Assembly: GCF_023634865.1 (NCBI RefSeq)
Contig: NZ_JAMLJN010000003.1
Location: 1 to 64,000, forward strand
DNA from: Flavobacterium fragile
GTDB lineage: Bacteria; Bacteroidota; Bacteroidia; Flavobacteriales; Flavobacteriaceae
Direction of reading: 5' to 3'
Length of the DNA: 64,000 bases
Shown here: positions 27,208-37,718 of the stretch, piece by piece
How the letters are laid out: every line of letters begins with the position of its first letter
Position numbering within the stretch: position 1 is the first letter of the stretch
The notes under the pieces: generated by a model
What the model saw: only the letters and a program-made list of their open reading frames with translations
Database searches by the model: none
Told to the model about the DNA's origin: nothing
Program-made: the position numbers and the translations under genes

Positions 27208-27292
27208 TGGGTGAAGGGTGAAGGGTGAAGGGTAATGGGTAATGGGTAATGGGTAATGGGTAATGGGTTAAGGGTAATGGGTAATAGGTAAA
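27195..27292. repeat. GGGTGAT/GGGTGAA/GGGTAAT heptamer array
   Basis: About fourteen in-register 7-mers: GGGTGAT x2, GGGTGAA x3, GGGTAAT x5, then variants. The array begins inside the last codons of the sugar transferase and supplies its stop codon, so changes in unit number could alter the C-terminus only before the first stop. Confidence 0.88.
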
Positions 27293-27792
27293 GGGAGTAA
27301 AAGTTCATACCACCACATCTTCACATCTTCTAATTAACACATTTCCACATTGTCTCATTGCATAACATTTTAATACTTTTACCCTTTATATTTGGTATTG
27401 TGTGTTTTAGTTCTTTATAGAGTCCTATTTTTAAAGAATTTTTAACATTTACTACCTGTTTCTAAATGATGTGCCCTTTTTTTGGTTTTTTGCCCTATGA
27501 TTTTCATTTTTTTGTTGCGCTATTGTTTTTAAAAAGCTCTTCATTTTGTGTTTTATTGTTATCCTATGATGCTATTTTTTAGTAATTGTTAAATAATTGT
27601 TGGGTAATGCCTTTTATAATTATCAAATAGTTAATTTTTAATTATTCGTTTTTTAATTGAAATTAGGCGTTTATATTTGGTGTTGCTTAGTTACTAATAT
27701 GGGATTTGTCTTTTTTAACCGAATACAAATCGTTTGGATAAGTCTCTCAAATCATGTAACATAAGTGTTTTAATGTTAAAATTACATTTTAT
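27293..27792. other. AT-rich gap before the first T9SS cargo gene
   Basis: A run of CACATCTT/CACATT-like short repeats at about 27311-27366 is followed by about 400 bp of AT-rich DNA without an open frame. No convincing TAnnTTTG with a -33 TTG was seen near the start at 27793; TTTG at 27733 lacks a partner. Confidence 0.45.
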
Positions 27793-30700
27793 ATGAAACA
27801 TACTTTACGTAATGCGCAGTCTTTTTTCTTAGTAGGACTGTTTTTTTTGATGGTGAATTTGGGGTGGGGGCAAACGACTATAGTCTCTCAAGATTTTGAA
27901 ACAACACCTGCAACCCCAACATGGAATTTTACAACAACGGATGTTGGTACTACTGCTAACACAGGATTTACAACTTATACAACAACTGCTTCAGACGCAC
28001 CATCATCTTCCAATTTATTTTCAGGTGGTCTAAGAGGGTATAGAGTATCTGCTTCTTCAACAACATTAGCAGGTAGAACTTTAACATTTGGTAATATTAA
28101 TACCTCAAGCTATTCAGGTGTTTCAGTTTCTTTAAGAGTTGCTGCTTTTTCAATAGGTTCAACCGGAAACGGAATGGACAATAATAATGATCAATTAACT
28201 ATAGAAATTAGCCCTGATGGTGGAGTTACTTGGTACTCTCAAATTTTGTTTAAAGTTACAGGCATAGGTGGAAACGTAAGATGGTCTTTTGCTGGAACTG
28301 GATCATCCACAACTGCTTATTCTACTACAAGTAGTTCAACCGTTTCTGCATACACAGGAGCAACATCTCCTATTACTTTATCTGGAACTAATGGAATTAC
28401 GAGATTAACAGTTACTGGTTTACCTTCGGTTTCGAATTTACAAATGAGAGTTTCAATGCAATGTAATGCTACGAGTGAGAGTTGGGCAATTGATGATGTT
28501 GTTTTATCTGGCACGTTAGTTTCTAATAACGATACCACTTCCAAAGTAGAATCCCCTACAGCGCAAGTTTCTACTGTTGATTTAGCAAGTACAGCAACTG
28601 CAAGTGGTTCGGCTGTGGATGTGTTTAAATTTAAGGTAAGTGATTTAGGTTCGGGGGATGGTTTGGCAACCAAAGTAACACAGGTAAAAATAAAGAAAGC
28701 ATCTGGTACAGCAGATTGGACGGATCATATTGGAGGAGTAAGTTTATGGGATGGGGCTACTCCAATTACAATAGGAACACCTACTATTACCGATGCCGAT
28801 ATTACAATTCCTATAACTTCAGGTAATTTAGATATAAGTGATAATTCAAGTAAGGAAATCACTCTTAAAATGTGGTTGAAGACAAGTAATATAGTAGATA
28901 ATGCTACTATGGCGTTTACTGTGAGTCCAACTGGGCATGGTTTTACATCAGATGCTTCAGGTTCGTCTTTTGCTACTGATTTTGGAGCTGCTGTAACAAG
29001 TAATACCGTTACTGTAAGAGCAACTGCTACTCAATTGGTTTTTACTACGCAACCCTCTTCAACGGTATGTCCTTCTACAAATTTGGCTACAGCACCTGTT
29101 GTAAAAGCAGTAGATGCAAATGGAACGGTTGATTTGGATTATACTTCCCAAATAACTCTTACTAACAGTGGGGCATTAGGAATGACGGGAAATCAAGTGA
29201 GCGCAGTTCAGGGTGTTGCTTCTTTTACTAATTTACAATTTACTCAATTAGGAACAGTTACTTTGAATGCAACTGCGATAGGATTACCAGATTCTAGTGC
29301 TTCAAATTCGGTAACAATATCATTAGCTAATGTTACAAGTTTTAATTTAAACCCAGGCAATTTACAAGTCACAGCTAGTTGGATAAATCCTGTTTGTTTT
29401 GATGAAATTTTGATAGTAGCTAAAGAATCTTCATCAGTGACATCCTCTCCTACAGGTGATGGGACACTTTATAATGCTAATCTATCTTTTGGAAGTGGAG
29501 ATCCTTTTGATGGCGGCTTTGTAGTATACAAAGGAACTACTAATCCACAAATTATTACTGGACTAAACAATGGAACAACCTATTTTGTCAAAATATTTAC
29601 ACGAGAAGGTACAATTTGGAGTACTGGAGTAGAAACATCAGTTGTACCTAACTTAATAGATAATACAAAAATTACATGGATTAATACTTCAACTGCAAAT
29701 GCTTGGTATACTTCAGGAAACTGGAGTCCATCCAAAACCTCTACACAATGGCAAACTACTGATGTAGCTTTGTTTGAAAATGCAGGAAGTGCAACTGTTG
29801 CAGGGATTAACATGGGAACCTCTAGTTTAGCTATTGCAGGAATTGAAATTAGTAATCTAAGAACTAGAGGATTAGCTATTGGTAATAGCTCAGCAACAGC
29901 TGGAACGTTAACTTTAAATGGAGGAATTATTAACGGGAATTTAAATACCATTTTAAGAAATAATAGTGGTTTTAGTTTAACACTTCAAAATAATGTTCAA
30001 AATTCTAGTACCGCTAACTTAATTTTTAATAATTCAATAAATAACAACATCATGGTTGATGGTTCTGGTGATATAGTCATTACATCTTCCATTACTAGTG
30101 CATCAGGACCTGTTACTATTTCAGGGAGCGGTTCAGGTACCGTAGTATTTAGTGGTCAAAATACTTACACTACTGCTACCAATGTTAACAGTTCTACTTT
30201 AAGATTAAACCGAACCGGGGGTGGTACAATTCCATCTGGTAATCAGGTTACAGTTGATGGGGGTGTCTTACAAATTAGTACTAACCAAACCTTATCTAAT
30301 TTAACATTAACTAGTGGAAGTTTGATAGTAGATGCAAATGCCACTTTAACATTAAATCAAAATATAACAATTCCTAATGGTTTTACCATCACCAACAACG
30401 GTACGATAGTAATCCAAGGCACCTTGACCGATAACAGAAGTGACAAAACTTTTGGAGGAACGGTTTCATTTAATGGTTCTAGTCAGCAAACCATAGCTGC
30501 CGAAACTACATTTAACAACCTCACCATCAACAACACATCAGGCGTTAAAGCAACTGGCAATATCACGGTAAACGGTACATTAAACTTAGCTACTGCTAAT
30601 CCTGATGACACCGATGGTGCCTTAGATATGGTGATTGCTTATGGTACCTATGCTACTGTATCTAAATCGGAGCCAGATAATTATAATAGTACGTTACCCC

Positions 30701-33648
30701 ATAATAACTTAGATTCGTATGTGTTGAACCTAGGTGCTGCTGCTACGGTAACTGGAATTGGCGATGTTACGGGTAAAGTAACGCGAGAACATGCTTTTGT
30801 GAGTGGTACTACGTATGCTTTTTCTCATCCCAACATGACGTTGTCTTTTACTGATTTGGGAACTCTAGGAAACTTACCTTCTAGAATCACTGTAATCGCT
30901 ACAAGAGGAGCAGAAGGGTTGCATGTAGATAAAGATGCTGCTGATAATGGTAATCCAGCAATTGGAGGTCCAGCGGTGCAACGTTTGTGGCAAATATTGC
31001 GTGGTGGCACGCAAATTGGAAGTGCAGAAGACCGTTTTTCTGTGAAGTTTCCTTATACCGATTTAGAATTAAATGACAATACGGAAGGTGATTTGGTTAC
31101 TTGGGATCACCATTTAGAGAATCCAGCTTATGATGGTGTTACACCGCATGAGCACGGAAAAACGAATAACAATACCACGGATAATTTTGTAGAGTTGGCC
31201 AATCATGGGATGTTTTATTTGGCCGAGGAAGGTTCTGTATCTCGTACTAAATATTGGATGTTATCGAACAAAGTAAGCACTTATGATTCGGTTTGGTTGG
31301 GAGCAGTGGATATCCCATTTCTTTCGACCACAAATTGGAACATTGCTTCTAACTGGACTGGAGGGAATATTCCTGATGCCACTGACAATGTATATATACC
31401 TGATGCTAGCACTACGCCTCATGATCCGGTTATTAGCGAAGGCAGTATTCTGATAGATCAACTTTTAGGTTCATTATTAGGCAATGTGGGTATGAAAACG
31501 TTAGAAATTGGTACAGGAGGAGTCCTCACGGTAGCTTCTGGCACTAATCCAACCCTCACTATTTTTGGAGGTCCTAACTCCTCAGGTGGAGGGAACAACT
31601 TTGGTTCGTGGATTAATAATGGAACGTTCGTACCTGCTAATAGTAAAGTAGTGTTTAATTCAAGCCTAACAGCTTCGGGTGCTACCATAGCAGGTACTAC
31701 TCAGTTTCATGATTTATCAATCTTGTTAAATGAAACAGTTACCATTCAGGAAGATGCGGAAATTTCGATAAAAGGGGAATTTATTAATTTAGGTACCCTA
31801 AATGCTACGACAGATGCCAACACTTTTGTTTTCAATGGAACCACTAACCAAACGATACCTGCTACTTCTTCTGACAATAACACTGCAGCTTATCATCATT
31901 TAGAACTTTCAGGTTCGGGAGCGAAGTCTTTTGAAGGTACTCCAAGCATACAAGGCAACTTGATTAAGTCGGGAACTTCATCTGTAGTGATTCCAAGCCA
32001 GTTTAATTTTAATGGGGCAACCGCCCAAAGTATAGCTGGATTTGATTATAACAACATTGAATTTTCAGGAGCAGGAACGAAAACATTTACTTCTAATGGT
32101 TCTTTAAGCAATACAGGGGCGATTACGTTTTCAGGTACTCCGGGAACCGTAGATTTTGATGGTACTTCTGATAATTTGACCTTTGTATTAAAGTCTGATG
32201 CCTCTGGAACAGCCAGAATTGCTAACGCTACGGGTTGGGCATTAAACGGAAAAGTAACAGCAGAGCGTTATGTTCCTTCAAGAAGAGCTTGGCGTTTGTT
32301 GACTGCTCCTTCAAAAGGGTCTTCTAACAACAGTATTTTTGCTAATTGGCAAGGTACTGCCAATGAGGGTGTTTTATTGTGGAATCCGAATGGAGGTGGC
32401 GCTACAGGTTTAGAAGTTGGGCCACAATCTAATATTTTTAGCTATAATGGAGGCTGGGCTGCTGTAAATAATACGAATACCACCCCATTATTTGGTGCTA
32501 CTCAAAACAATGCGTTTTTAGTATTTGCTACCGGTCCACATGGAAGTTCTAATATTACTCCGGGAGCTGATCCTACTACTCCTTCTACGGCTACGACTTT
32601 ACGTCCGAAAGGCGAGTTGATTACGGAAACAGTAACCACTACTTTAACAGCGAATCAGTTTCAGTTGGTTGGGAATCCGTATGCGAGTGCTTTAGATACA
32701 GAAGCTTTGATTGCCACTAACGCTGGAGCTAAGATTTGGATGCTAGATCCTTCGATTGGTTCTTTTGGGGGTTATGTTACTTATGATGGGACCAATTGGG
32801 CTCCGAGTACTCCAGCTACAGTAGATAAAAACATTCAAAGTGGACAAGGATTTTTTGTTCGTTCGGCTTCTACTTCGTTTGCTATAAATGAAGCTCATAA
32901 AGTTTCAGGTAGTTCGGATACTTGGTTTGCTCGTGATGCCGCACCGCTTTCAGCAGATAAAATCCGTGTTTTATTGTACAAACAAGAAGCAGGGAACTGG
33001 AAGTTAGCGGATGGTGTGCTATCGGTACAATCCCCTACAGGAAATGATGCGGTTGATGAAGTGGATGCGAATAAAATCAGCAATTTCAACGAAAACATTG
33101 CCTTCCGTAATGGTACGACTAATCTAGCGATTGAATACCGCGGTATGCCTGTATCTGGCACGCAACAACCATTACGAATGACTGGTACTACAGCGCAAGC
33201 GTATCAATTGCGTGTGAGAACTGAAGATTATGTTAACAGTACGTTACAACCGTATTTGGAAGATATCTCTTCTGGTACATTAACGGCTATTCCAACAGAC
33301 GGTAGCGAATTGCTTGTTTCTTTCACCGGTGTTGTAGCTACTACTGCTACTCCAGATAATCGTTTTAGAATTGTGTATCCTACTACTTTAGGTTTGGATG
33401 ATTTATCTATGACTGCTGTACGTGTGTATCCTAACCCGATTACTGATGGTACTTTCTCAGTCGTTTTACACGATGCTATTACTCCAGCGCGTTATTCATT
33501 AGTTAATGTAATGGGGCAAGAAGTGCAGTCCGGAGCTTTAGAAGCTTTGCATAATACGGTCGCTGTAGGAGGTTTACAGCAAGGTGTTTACCTGCTGCAA
33601 GTGCGTCAAGAAGGAAAGGTGTTTACCACTAAATTAATTATTAAATAA
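27793..33648 (+). CDS. Giant T9SS-secreted surface protein with autotransporter-type beta repeat
   Basis: A 1951-residue protein. A signal peptide covers residues 1-27 (cleavage after GWGQ). Beta-rich regions follow, then a fibronectin-like part near 520-600. An autotransporter-associated beta-strand repeat (GTVVFSGQNTYT) lies near 780-810. The block at about 916-1300 (TPHEHGKT, KYWMLS) is paralogous to the protein at 58709. Next is a conserved pre-sorting block around 1491 (ERYVPSRRAWRLL, then GNPYASALD and GQGFFVRS). The type A sorting domain is at about 1870-1951 (VYPNP, GVYLLQV, TTKLIIK). T9SS would export it and attach it to the cell surface. Ligand unknown; adhesin-like. A 6-bp gap leads to its small partner. 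Confidence 0.88.
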   Translation: MKHTLRNAQSFFLVGLFFLMVNLGWGQTTIVSQDFETTPATPTWNFTTTDVGTTANTGFTTYTTTASDAPSSSNLFSGGLRGYRVSASSTTLAGRTLTFGNINTSSYSGVSVSLRVAAFSIGSTGNGMDNNNDQLTIEISPDGGVTWYSQILFKVTGIGGNVRWSFAGTGSSTTAYSTTSSSTVSAYTGATSPITLSGTNGITRLTVTGLPSVSNLQMRVSMQCNATSESWAIDDVVLSGTLVSNNDTTSKVESPTAQVSTVDLASTATASGSAVDVFKFKVSDLGSGDGLATKVTQVKIKKASGTADWTDHIGGVSLWDGATPITIGTPTITDADITIPITSGNLDISDNSSKEITLKMWLKTSNIVDNATMAFTVSPTGHGFTSDASGSSFATDFGAAVTSNTVTVRATATQLVFTTQPSSTVCPSTNLATAPVVKAVDANGTVDLDYTSQITLTNSGALGMTGNQVSAVQGVASFTNLQFTQLGTVTLNATAIGLPDSSASNSVTISLANVTSFNLNPGNLQVTASWINPVCFDEILIVAKESSSVTSSPTGDGTLYNANLSFGSGDPFDGGFVVYKGTTNPQIITGLNNGTTYFVKIFTREGTIWSTGVETSVVPNLIDNTKITWINTSTANAWYTSGNWSPSKTSTQWQTTDVALFENAGSATVAGINMGTSSLAIAGIEISNLRTRGLAIGNSSATAGTLTLNGGIINGNLNTILRNNSGFSLTLQNNVQNSSTANLIFNNSINNNIMVDGSGDIVITSSITSASGPVTISGSGSGTVVFSGQNTYTTATNVNSSTLRLNRTGGGTIPSGNQVTVDGGVLQISTNQTLSNLTLTSGSLIVDANATLTLNQNITIPNGFTITNNGTIVIQGTLTDNRSDKTFGGTVSFNGSSQQTIAAETTFNNLTINNTSGVKATGNITVNGTLNLATANPDDTDGALDMVIAYGTYATVSKSEPDNYNSTLPHNNLDSYVLNLGAAATVTGIGDVTGKVTREHAFVSGTTYAFSHPNMTLSFTDLGTLGNLPSRITVIATRGAEGLHVDKDAADNGNPAIGGPAVQRLWQILRGGTQIGSAEDRFSVKFPYTDLELNDNTEGDLVTWDHHLENPAYDGVTPHEHGKTNNNTTDNFVELANHGMFYLAEEGSVSRTKYWMLSNKVSTYDSVWLGAVDIPFLSTTNWNIASNWTGGNIPDATDNVYIPDASTTPHDPVISEGSILIDQLLGSLLGNVGMKTLEIGTGGVLTVASGTNPTLTIFGGPNSSGGGNNFGSWINNGTFVPANSKVVFNSSLTASGATIAGTTQFHDLSILLNETVTIQEDAEISIKGEFINLGTLNATTDANTFVFNGTTNQTIPATSSDNNTAAYHHLELSGSGAKSFEGTPSIQGNLIKSGTSSVVIPSQFNFNGATAQSIAGFDYNNIEFSGAGTKTFTSNGSLSNTGAITFSGTPGTVDFDGTSDNLTFVLKSDASGTARIANATGWALNGKVTAERYVPSRRAWRLLTAPSKGSSNNSIFANWQGTANEGVLLWNPNGGGATGLEVGPQSNIFSYNGGWAAVNNTNTTPLFGATQNNAFLVFATGPHGSSNITPGADPTTPSTATTLRPKGELITETVTTTLTANQFQLVGNPYASALDTEALIATNAGAKIWMLDPSIGSFGGYVTYDGTNWAPSTPATVDKNIQSGQGFFVRSASTSFAINEAHKVSGSSDTWFARDAAPLSADKIRVLLYKQEAGNWKLADGVLSVQSPTGNDAVDEVDANKISNFNENIAFRNGTTNLAIEYRGMPVSGTQQPLRMTGTTAQAYQLRVRTEDYVNSTLQPYLEDISSGTLTAIPTDGSELLVSFTGVVATTATPDNRFRIVYPTTLGLDDLSMTAVRVYPNPITDGTFSVVLHDAITPARYSLVNVMGQEVQSGALEALHNTVAVGGLQQGVYLLQVRQEGKVFTTKLIIK

Positions 33649-33654
33649 AGTCCC

Positions 33655-33909
33655 ATGAAAGTAGTTAAGCGTTTGGAGTTGGTTCTCTATATTTTACTTT
33701 TTCATTTGTATTCTTTTGCTGTTTTTGCTGCGAGTGGATCAGGTGAAGTGTTACCTGGAGAGGAGGAGTTTGCGGATGATCCTGGTTTGCCACTTGAGGG
33801 TGATCCTGGGGCACAAGCTCCTATTGATACTTGGGTATATCTGGGTTTAGGATTGGGTATTCTTTTGATGTATTATTATTGGAAACGCCAATCGCAAGAA
33901 AAAATTTAA
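33655..33909 (+). CDS. Small secreted, membrane-anchored partner with a PID motif
   Basis: An 84-residue protein: signal peptide (residues 1-30, ending VFAA), then a short acidic linker, then APIDTW, then one hydrophobic segment and a basic tail (YYWKRQSQEK). This signal-acidic-PID-TM-basic layout resembles exosortase or rhombosortase C-terminal signals. I recall NCBI using the name PID-CTERM for such Bacteroidota proteins, but this is unverified. It is 6 bp after the T9SS cargo and precedes a strong terminator, so the two are one transcript. The same pair recurs twice in the window. Confidence 0.8.
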   Translation: MKVVKRLELVLYILLFHLYSFAVFAASGSGEVLPGEEEFADDPGLPLEGDPGAQAPIDTWVYLGLGLGILLMYYYWKRQSQEKI

Positions 33910-33910
33910 A

Positions 33911-33937
33911 AAGAGACGCTTCGGCGTCTTTTTTTTG
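33911..33937 (+). terminator. Terminator with UUCG tetraloop
   Basis: AGACGC (33915-33920), loop TTCG and GCGTCT (33925-33930) are followed by eight Ts. It ends the T9SS cargo plus microprotein transcript. Confidence 0.93.
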
Positions 33938-33944
33938 GTTTGGG

Positions 33945-34850
33945 GTTTTTGGAACACGGATTTTCGGAAAATGGATTTTCGAAACACAGATTTTTATAAT
34001 TTGAGTAATTTTTGAAATTTTAATTTTGGGGGAAATCTTTAAAATTTTGGATTTGTTTTTGAAATTGTACTTGTTCTTGAACTTGTTTTTGGAACGCGGA
34101 TGATTACGGATTTTCTCTGCGACTGAAAACTGCGACTGAACACTTATCTTGCCTCAAGTTGTTGGAACGCGGATGAAACGGGTCCGCTTAGCGGAGCGCT
34201 GATGAAGCGGATTTTCTTTGTTTGCGTTTAAGGGTTCGCTAAAGCGAAGATGGATGATGACGGATTTTATCTGCGACTGAAAACTGCGACTGAACACTTA
34301 TCTTGCCTCAAGTTGTTGGAACGCGGATGAAACGGGTCCGTTTGGCGGAGCGCTGATGAAACGGATTTTCTTTGTTTGCGTTTAAGGGTTCGCTAAAGCG
34401 AAGATGGATGGGGACGGATTTTATCTGCGACTGAAAACTGCGACTGAACACTTATCTTGCTTCAAGTTTTGGAACACAGATTTGGATAATTGGATAAATC
34501 TTTGAAATTTTAATTGGGAGTGGTTTTACCATACAGAAGGATAGGTTTTTTTGTTGGGGTTTTTTACGGGGCGTTGCACTTGTTTTATTTTGCTCGCAAA
34601 GGCGCTGAGATGCTAAGTTGTTTAGGGTGGTTGGTTTTAACCGCAGATTAAAGGATTATGAGGATTTTTATAATTGAAAAGATAGGAACTTATTATTTGT
34701 TATGTTTTCAGGTGAACGTTTATTACACCCCTAAAGTCCCCTCGAGGGGACAATTCCTAGTATCACTTTTTATTTGTTCGTAGTTTTAAGATGATTTGTA
34801 ATGATTGTTTTTGGAACACGGATTTTCATAATTTGGGAAATCTTTAAAAT
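33945..34850. repeat. Composite repeat with consecutive 154-bp units
   Basis: A shortened unit starts at 34091. Full units start at 34164 and 34318 (154 bp apart), followed by a GGAACACAG element at 34471. The longer composite continues with GTGGTTTTACCAT, the palindrome at 34737-34750 and a final GGAACACGG copy near 34812. No gene. Confidence 0.85.
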
Positions 34851-34901
34851 TTGGAATGTAGGGGGGTATCTCGACTTCGCTCGATATGACAGGGGGAGGA
34901 G

Positions 34902-35104
34902 AAGTTAGAATTTAGAATTTAGAAGTTAGAATTTAGAAGTTAGAATTTAGAATTTAGAAGTTAGAAATTAGAATTTAGAGGTTAGAATTTAGAATTTAGA
35001 GGTTAGAATTTAGAGGTTAGAATTTAGAATTTAGAATTTAGAGGTTAGAATTTAGAGGTTAGAATTTAGAATTTAGAATTTAGAAGTTAGAAATTAGAAG
35101 TGAG
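34902..35104. repeat. 29-unit heptamer array
   Basis: Twenty-nine in-register 7-mers (AATTTAG, AAGTTAG, AGGTTAG, AAATTAG) ending in AAGTGAG. The unique sequence that follows (GTACAAAGTTTGAAGTACTA) matches, with few changes, the flank after the 23-unit array ending at 4946. The two arrays are copies of one element with different unit numbers. Confidence 0.9.
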
Positions 35105-35306
35105 GTGAAGTACAAAGTTTGAAGTACTAGTTACAGGATTTGGTTTGGGGTGATTTTTGTTGTTTTATATTATTTACTCTTTTTTTGGGGATTTGTTTAA
35201 GATGCATTTTTTGTGTTGGGTTGTTTTTTTATAAAAAAGGAGTTTTTTTACGGTTGGTTTATAAACTTTGATTCATAATTTGAAAAGGGTTAAAAAGAGA
35301 ATCATT

Positions 35307-35340
35307 TTGGATTTTCAATTCCAAAAATCACTTATTTTTG
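35307..35340 (+). promoter_or_regulatory. Promoter of the first dehydratase gene
   Basis: TTG at 35307-35309, 23 bp and TATTTTTG at 35333-35340 match TTG-N17-23-TAnnTTTG. Expected transcription start is about 12 bp before the ATG at 35360. Confidence 0.6.
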
Positions 35341-35359
35341 TTTTTTACCTTGTCTTTTT

Positions 35360-37249
35360 ATGAATAAACTGAAGCAATTTGTCAACCTAAAACGATTGGG
35401 TTTTTTACCCTCTTGGATTATTTTATTTATGGATATGGGGATTGTTTTTTTTGCCTCAGTATCTTCTTATTTTGTTTTTAGTACCATAGGAGTTCAGTTT
35501 TATTCTACCGTACCTTTACTCTATCGCTTGTTGTTTTATGTGACTCTCTTGTTTTTTTATTTTTTACTTTTTAAAACTTACAAGGGTATCATTCGTTATT
35601 CTAGTATCAAAGATGCCATTCGTTTGTTTAAGGCGGTATTTTCAACCTTTATTACATTGCTTTTGGTAGATACTTTGTATTTGATTTATTCGGGGCAACA
35701 TATTTTTGTGATTTTCACCATTTTTTTATCCTCCTTAGTCATTTTGTTTTCTCTTATTTTTTTCCGCATTGCGGTAAAGTGGCTTTTTAAATACTTGTCG
35801 GTTACCGACGGCAGTAATTCTGTTGAAAATTTAGCTATTATAGGTGTTAATAGTACCACTATTGCCTTGGCAGAAGCTTTTGTAAATGATAGTTCGACCT
35901 ATAATTTGTGTTTTTTTATAGATAAGAATAAATATTTGAACGATAAAAAAATATTAGGGATTCCGGTTATTGCGAAAAGTAATTCCATCATAGCTATTCT
36001 TCGATTTTATAAAATAAAGCATGTTGTTTTGATTAAGAATTATTTGCCAGAGGAGGAAGAGATTGCATTTCTTGAGGCTTGTTTGGAAAATAAGATTGTG
36101 GTTTATAATCCTAAATTGGTAAGTGGTTTTGATAATAGTTTGAATACGACAAAATCTCTAAAGCGATATACCTTAGAGGAATTGCTTTATCGGGAAACCA
36201 TATCGATTGACAACCCTAATGTTATTAACAGACTGAAAGGGAAAACGATTTTGGTAACGGGAGGTGCTGGTTCTATTGGTAGTGAAATTGTCAATCAACT
36301 GGCTCATTTTGAGCCTGCCAAAATTGTGATTGTTGATCAAGCAGAAACTCCTTTGAACACACTTCAATTGAATATGTCGCAAGCTTTTCCTTCTTTGACG
36401 TGTCATTATGAATTGATCACTATTGGGAATAGGGAGGAAGTTTTTTCTGTTTTTGAACATTTTCAACCCGAAATAGTATTTCACGCTGCAGCTTATAAGC
36501 ATGTGCCTGTGCTTGAAACGAATTTTAGACAAGCCATAAAAGTTAATATTTTAGGGACAAAAAATGTTTTAGAGGCAGCTGCGGCTTTTGGCGCCGATCG
36601 ATTTGTTTTAATTTCCACAGATAAAGCGGTGAATCCTACTAATATTATGGGGGCATCTAAACGTATTGCTGAAATTATGGTGCAGTCTTATTTTCATTCC
36701 CAAACTAGTGAAAATAAAATGAAAATTATTACGACACGTTTTGGAAATGTATTGGGTTCGAATGGTTCGGTAGTCCATTTGTTTGAAGAACAAATTAAAA
36801 AAGGAGGCCCTGTTACTGTTACGCATCCCGAAATTAATCGTTTTTTTATGACTATTCCCGAAGCTTGTAAATTGGTTTTAGAAGCTGGAGCTATGGGTTC
36901 TGGGGGTGAGATTTACATCTTCGATATGGGAAAACCTGTGCTCATTCGTAATTTGGCCGAAAAGATGATTCGATTGAGTGGGAAAGAGCCTTATACCGAT
37001 ATTGATATTGTTTTTATAGGCTTACGTCCTGGAGAGAAATTGTATGAAGAAATTCTTGCCGATTCTTCGAAAACGTTGCCTACTTATCATCCTAAAATAT
37101 TAATAGCACAAGATCGGGTGTTGTCTTATGAGTTGGTGACGGCTTTTTTAGCGAAAATTGCTACTGTTAATTTTCAAGATAAAGCGTCAGTTATTGCGGC
37201 TTTTCAAGAGTTGGTGCCTGAGTTTATTCAAACTTCAAAGGATTGCTAA
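35360..37249 (+). CDS. UDP-HexNAc 4,6-dehydratase, WbpM/PglF/CapD type (copy 1)
   Basis: A 629-residue inner-membrane protein. Four hydrophobic segments cover residues about 15-140. A first Rossmann-like region follows, then the catalytic domain with TGGAGSIGSE near 300. HAAAYKHVPVLE lies near 375 and STDKAVNPTNIMGASKR near 415 (Met-Lys in place of Tyr-Lys, typical of this family). RFGNVLGSNGS and GLRPGEKLYEE complete the signature. It makes the 4-keto-6-deoxy sugar used for diNAcBac or QuiNAc-type sugars. It stands alone between repeat blocks with its own promoter; a second copy of similar length lies in the capsule operon at 47349-49259. Confidence 0.9.
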   Translation: MNKLKQFVNLKRLGFLPSWIILFMDMGIVFFASVSSYFVFSTIGVQFYSTVPLLYRLLFYVTLLFFYFLLFKTYKGIIRYSSIKDAIRLFKAVFSTFITLLLVDTLYLIYSGQHIFVIFTIFLSSLVILFSLIFFRIAVKWLFKYLSVTDGSNSVENLAIIGVNSTTIALAEAFVNDSSTYNLCFFIDKNKYLNDKKILGIPVIAKSNSIIAILRFYKIKHVVLIKNYLPEEEEIAFLEACLENKIVVYNPKLVSGFDNSLNTTKSLKRYTLEELLYRETISIDNPNVINRLKGKTILVTGGAGSIGSEIVNQLAHFEPAKIVIVDQAETPLNTLQLNMSQAFPSLTCHYELITIGNREEVFSVFEHFQPEIVFHAAAYKHVPVLETNFRQAIKVNILGTKNVLEAAAAFGADRFVLISTDKAVNPTNIMGASKRIAEIMVQSYFHSQTSENKMKIITTRFGNVLGSNGSVVHLFEEQIKKGGPVTVTHPEINRFFMTIPEACKLVLEAGAMGSGGEIYIFDMGKPVLIRNLAEKMIRLSGKEPYTDIDIVFIGLRPGEKLYEEILADSSKTLPTYHPKILIAQDRVLSYELVTAFLAKIATVNFQDKASVIAAFQELVPEFIQTSKDC

Positions 37250-37274
37250 AGGTTTGGATTTTGGATTTTTGAAT

Positions 37275-37700
37275 TTTTGGAACACAGATTTGGATAATTG
37301 GAGAAATCTTTGAAATTTTAATTGGGGAGTGGTTTTACCACACAGAAGGATAGGTTTTTTTGTTGGGGTTTTTACGGGGCGTTGCACTTGTTTTATTTTG
37401 CTCGCAAAGTAAGTTGTTTAGAGTGGTTTGTTTTAACCGCAGATTAAAGGATTTTGAGGATTTTTTAATTGAAAAGATAGGAACTTATTATTTGTTATGT
37501 TTTCAGGTGAACGTTTATTACACCCCTAAAGTCCCCTCGAGGGGACAATTCCTAGTGTCACTTTTTATTTGTTCGTAGTTTTAAGATGATTTGTAATGAT
37601 TGTTTTTGGAACACGGATTTTCATAATTTGGGACATCTTTAAAATTCTTGGATTTGTTTTTGAACTTGTTTTAGGAACTCGGATAACGGAGGCTGAGGTT
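37275..37700. repeat. Composite repeat copy downstream of the dehydratase gene
   Basis: A composite copy beginning GGAACACAGATTTGG contains GTGGTTTTACCAC, GGTTTTAACC-like hairpins, the palindrome at 37532-37545 and the GAGGTTCTCGAAGCC hairpin near 37695. It is closely similar to 3604-4055. No gene is supported. Confidence 0.85.
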
Positions 37701-37718
37701 CTCGAAGCCGTAGTTGTT

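Noticed and set aside
28317..28673. Long - strand frames opposite the T9SS cargo genes (also near 29580, 55856, 56055 and 61822)
   Set aside because: They are antisense shadows caused by Thr/Ser/Gly/Val-rich coding on the other strand; the + strand frames have clear domains.
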